A DNA stretch of 64,000 nt, taken from the NCBI GenBank assembly GCA_019614645.1, contig JABWDB010000001.1:27273501-27337500 (forward strand), read 5' to 3'. The stretch comes from Stratiolaelaps scimitus (taxonomy: Eukaryota; Arthropoda; Arachnida; Mesostigmata; Laelapidae). A model generated the notes under the pieces. It was not told the DNA's origin and did no database searches. It was given only the letters and a program-made list of their open reading frames with translations. Below, in pieces: positions 60,461 through 64,000 of this stretch (positions are counted from its first letter, which is position 1; every line of letters starts with the position of its first letter). The translations under genes and the position numbers were made by a program.

Positions 60461-61282
60461 AGGACTTTCAGATTTCAACCGATGTGTGTCGTCCTCCTTG
60501 AAAACCTTCTCCGGATTATATCTCTACCGCCTTTTTTGGTTTCTCAAAATCAAAAAATACACGCTTCAAGCTAGATGTGTATCTGCCGAAAAAATGAAGA
60601 AAAACATTGTGCGCAATGTTAACTCCCAAAGCGTGAAGTATTAGTTAGTCTTTTTTTAGGCTCAAGTTGCGTAACCTCATGATACGTACATATATATATA
60701 CGTGCCAGTGACGACAGCATACGCAAAATTATTTGGGATGTGGAAAAGAAAGATAGCAGATGTCGACCCAAAATTTTACAATATGGGTACGACGATTAAT
60801 GACAAATTCTTAGAAGGGCACTCAGAACGAACCGATACGTGGTAGCTCGTTCTGCAATAGACGGTGATCATCATGTTATGTGGACCTAGGACAGAGGAGT
60901 GCCACGAGCCCAACTCGAACTGTTTACGTAGATAGTGCAATAATGTTTGTGACAGGTATCACGTTGGAAAATGCAGTCGATCAATCTCACTGGCCCAGCT
61001 GGCCCGCCAACAATCGTAAACATGTTTATTCTTAGAAGTGAATGTGGTCCCTGTTCACATGAGCTGACCCCCCGCCACACGTTTTACTGTTTTGTCCGTT
61101 TCCACCGTTGTAGTGTTTTAAAAGGTACCTAGATAATAATAATAGTAAAAACACAATACCATGTGATAATAAATTAATAAGTTAAGAATAATTAAAATTA
61201 TATATATATATATATATCAACCTTATGGTTCTATTCTCACACGGATACCATATTTAATTCAAGTATTGTGTAATAAAGAACT
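60461..61282. other. No gene recognised
   Basis: (TA)n tracts lie near 60690-60700 and 61200-61217. A 64-codon minus frame at 60886-61080 has no motif. Confidence 0.35.
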
Positions 61283-61365
61283 TCCGGGCCCGACAGGTCC
61301 TCATAATAATACCTAAAGGCTGATACCGGTCCCATAGGGGAGAATTTGAGTCTCAGCTCAACAAA
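61283..61365 (+). mobile_element. SINE family C, diverged 3' part
   Basis: The copy reads gggcccgacaggtcctcata, ataatacctaaaggctgata and ccataggggagaatttgagt, then ctcagctcaac. The end hairpin is eroded. Confidence 0.6.
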
Positions 61366-63640
61366 AAGAGACTTGAAAGTAGAAAGAACTATTGTGTGAT
61401 AATAATAACACGGTTCGATACCGAGGCCAAATTCATTACAAGTCATTGAGAGGTACATGTTGAAATGACATATTGCAAAAACCCGTCAAACGTCACCGCT
61501 GAAAACACGAGCTCAGTTCGCAATTTGCAGTGTCTGACAGCGAGGTATCCCCCCTGTTCACGGTATTCTATCAACAGTGCTTTTACAGCACCCTCACTAA
61601 TGCTTTGGCCGCTGCCGTCATACCCGCGATGCGTATTATGCTATGATTCCTATTGTTTCTTCAGTCATTGTCACTGCAGATTACACTCTCTATAATCGAC
61701 AATGATATTTCTGTCTACGCGAGGGCCGGCTAGACGTGTTTGGTTCTTCATAAGGCTACCAATTATTTATTTTTCTAGCACCTCGATCGGTTTGAGAAGC
61801 AAACAAAGAAGCCTGCCGAGTCAACAGGTCTGGTACCAGATTATGTTAATCCACGTTTCTTTGTTTGCTTGTCATCAATTACCCTCAGTCTGTTCTACGT
61901 CAGATCTCCATTCTTCTCCATTGAAGGCAGGGCGCATCCGCTTAGGCCACTTCTGTGGTTTATCATTTTCAGCTGTTCCCCACCACCGAATAGCTGCTAT
62001 GCAACTGCCGGTTTTGCTAGGACACCACCGCAAACCCAATAATCACTAGCACTATTAAAGAAAAAAATAAATAAATAGGTAAAATAAAAAAATATAGTAA
62101 AATTAAAAAGTAAAATGAATAAAAATTATATATGTAAAGGTTCGAGTGCCAACTTTTAAAGAGCAACATTTGACCTTCAGCGATTGGCAACAGCATGCCT
62201 AGAAGATTTGATCGGCTAGTGAGTGGGCGTTTCGGTAAATTGGCTTTTGTAGACTGTTTTTCTTATCGGGAGGTACATTATCATTTCATATACAAGCGCA
62301 CAAATACCCACAGCATATGCTAATTTAATCTCGAGCGTGAAAATGTTCATACATCCTTCGAGAAATTAGACGCGGTCCACGTAGCAGTGAACACAACGAA
62401 TACTCCTTTTTCGGCGGATGCAGTTCTGTCCAGCAAGCCCAAGTCAAAGGAACGCAATTTATTACGAGGTCCTTGTGGGCCGCCAAAAGGAAAATATTTA
62501 AAATGGTAGCCGACCTCGTACAGCCAGGTCGGCCTTACTCTAAAAACATCTCCACACCCCGTCGATCTACAGCCCGCTCGTGGTGTGAACGAGAACACCT
62601 TCACGCAAGAGGATCTCTTGGCAAATCATTTACGCCTGCTTAGGCTAGTGGTCTCTCTCGAAACAAATATGCGCGCGGCTTAGGGAAAGAGTGTCCTGTC
62701 GTTCAAAAGCGCCGTGTCTCAAATATCACCGTCCTTCAACCTCCCACGTGCGTACGCAAGGTCACATGCAATAACACATTGTCAGGGAGAGGTGAAACGA
62801 CCTTGTCATAATAGCACAAGATTGTGTAGAGTCACTGAACTATTTGGCTGAGAGCGATTTCGAATTGTTGGAAAGCTATTAATCTGAGGCCATAGGGGTG
62901 GCATTAAGGGCTACGATATTTACCTGCAAGCTTCTGTCACCCTCACGCTTACGCAGTTCGTTGGACTTGTAGAAATTGGCGTGTGCGTACTCGGCAGTCA
63001 GTGGACCGTGGACAGCGGACTGGGTGAAGTCGAAGCTCTACCAGTCTAACACATTTCATTGATTCCACATTGTGGAATTCTGCGTCGATTTCATGAGATT
63101 GACATGTGATGAGTTGGTTCAAATGATAGGACCATTCGAATAATTAATAACCTTAATTATATATAGCTGCCATCGAATTATGGACGGTGGAGGAAGCTTC
63201 ACAACTTGAGACACGTTGAGACGTCATTTTCTGCATTGAGCTGGAAGAGTGACACTGTTAAAGAGATTTTCTCTCCCAGAGTAATATCTTAGTAATAATA
63301 CCGTTTGATAACGAGAGTTAGTTACAACGAACCGATATAAAAACAGCTTAGAAAAGTGGGCCAGTGTAAAGAACCGTGCGCCATAGGTGCTACACCTGAG
63401 TCAACCTTTCAAACATGATAGTGAGGTCTGCGTTCTAGACCTACGTTCCAATTATTATTCAGCTCAGTGCCAAGTCGTAGTCGTCGTGATTACCAACAAA
63501 TGGCAGGTAGAATACATATATGCATTTCCTGTACACGCGTATTAACATCGACGATGAGACTTCCCAGATTTGAGTAGCTCTCAACGTCTGCATCTCTATC
63601 TGGTGCAGAGCATTGTCAAATCTAGCCCTGATCAACAACG
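61366..63640. other. No confident gene; inverted repeat and a protein-like frame
   Basis: aagcaaacaaagaa (61797-61810) and ttctttgtttgctt (61857-61870) form a 14-bp perfect inverted repeat. At 62308-62680 one plus frame is open apart from a single TAG near 62507 and reads as protein-like (for example NTTNTPFSADAVLSSKPKSK and ENTFTQEDLLANHLRLLRLV). I recognise no family and no splice borders, so it is not called. An A-rich patch lies at 62057-62130. Confidence 0.3.
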
Positions 63641-63994
63641 GTGTTTCGAATCGTCGTCCTCGACGGTACCCGTCGTCTGAGCAGATCTGAATCATATTCA
63701 AAGCATTTTAATGCATCGGCACAAACCACCTACGAGGTCTATTGTTACGGCCCCGCTGCCTCGGATCCGACAGTTCTCGTTGTCCTCAATCCGTTTGGTG
63801 GAAACGTCGCCGGGGCCCTGCCGTCGTACTACCCCTTGCCTCGTACTCTGAGACATCATACACTTATGCATACAAATGACACTGATAATGACGTCTACGG
63901 CTACGAAACACGCCTGTGCACGTCAACAATGGGATCGAAAGTGATGCCGCCTGACGAATTCCGCCTAATGCCCTGTTTGGAGACAGGGCATTAG
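63641..63994 (+). CDS. Candidate coding exon at window end, unknown protein
   Basis: The frame is open for about 117 codons after a TGA upstream of 63641, ending at TAG 63992-63994. The central part reads TTYEVYCYGPAASDPTVLVV, LNPFGGNVAGALPSYYPLPR, TNDTDNDVYGYETRLC and MPPDEFRLMPC. The mix of Tyr, Pro, Gly, Asp and a few Cys would suit a secreted or extracellular domain. An acceptor-like attcaaag at about 63703 could mark the true exon start. The last codons lie inside the terminal inverted repeat, so the stop may be an artefact of the sequence end. No family recognised. Confidence 0.35.
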   Translation: MFRIVVLDGTRRLSRSESYSKHFNASAQTTYEVYCYGPAASDPTVLVVLNPFGGNVAGALPSYYPLPRTLRHHTLMHTNDTDNDVYGYETRLCTSTMGSKVMPPDEFRLMPCLETGH

Positions 63995-64000
63995 GCGGAA
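63959..64000. repeat. 18-bp perfect inverted repeat reaching the last base
   Basis: ttccgcctaatgccctgt (63959-63976), a 6-nt loop, then acagggcattaggcggaa (63983-64000). The right arm ends exactly at the window end, so the pairing may continue beyond it. Confidence 0.9.

Overview
The window looks like a non-coding, transposon-littered stretch of an animal nuclear genome, most likely an invertebrate and plausibly an arthropod; I cannot name the species. Reasons: no bacterial-style gene packing or operons, long (TA)n and other simple repeats, tRNA-derived SINEs with pol III box B motifs, mariner- and Tc1-type transposase remnants, non-LTR reverse transcriptase remnants, and short open frames bounded by splice-like signals. 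No intact transposase, reverse transcriptase or complete host gene was found.

Layout. 0.5-1.4 kb: decayed C-terminal part of a reverse-transcriptase family element (+). 1.6-2.45 kb: internally deleted mariner transposase (-). 2.66 kb: tRNA-derived SINE. 3.3-3.6 kb: AT-rich insert between two identical 23-bp repeats. 5.35-5.52 kb: 31-bp perfect inverted repeat. 7-10 kb: ORF-poor desert. 10.2 and 11.0 kb: two near-identical ~90-bp direct repeats. 15-17 kb: a GC-rich island, then a ~100-bp (TA)n run. 18.9 kb: mariner helix-turn-helix fragment. 20-20.4 kb: two adjacent SINEs. 22.1 kb: compact hairpin. 26.3-27.1 kb: non-LTR reverse transcriptase relic (-). 30-38 kb: SINE copies, a GC-rich island and a hairpin MITE. 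39.0 kb: candidate exon. 40.6-41.6 kb: a decayed Tc1-like element with both ~110-bp terminal inverted repeats and a SINE fragment nested inside. 42-43.6 kb: two diverged copies of one repeat. 44.6, 47.8, 51.7, 53.5 and 63.7 kb: candidate host exons of unknown identity. 54.8-61.4 kb: more SINEs. The window ends in an inverted repeat that reaches the last base.

Three SINE families recur; names here are local. SINE-A has a 3' tail like aataaaccaataaag. SINE-B carries ggacgttaaatgttggctga. SINE-C carries gacaggtcctcatagtaa. SINE-B and SINE-C share a small 3'-terminal hairpin whose outer base pair differs compensatorily between the families. That suggests both are moved by the same LINE machinery. 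Three fragments have 13-14 bp target-site duplications, so this retrotransposition is directly visible.

The host-exon calls rest on open frame, composition and splice-like borders only; I recognise none of the proteins.
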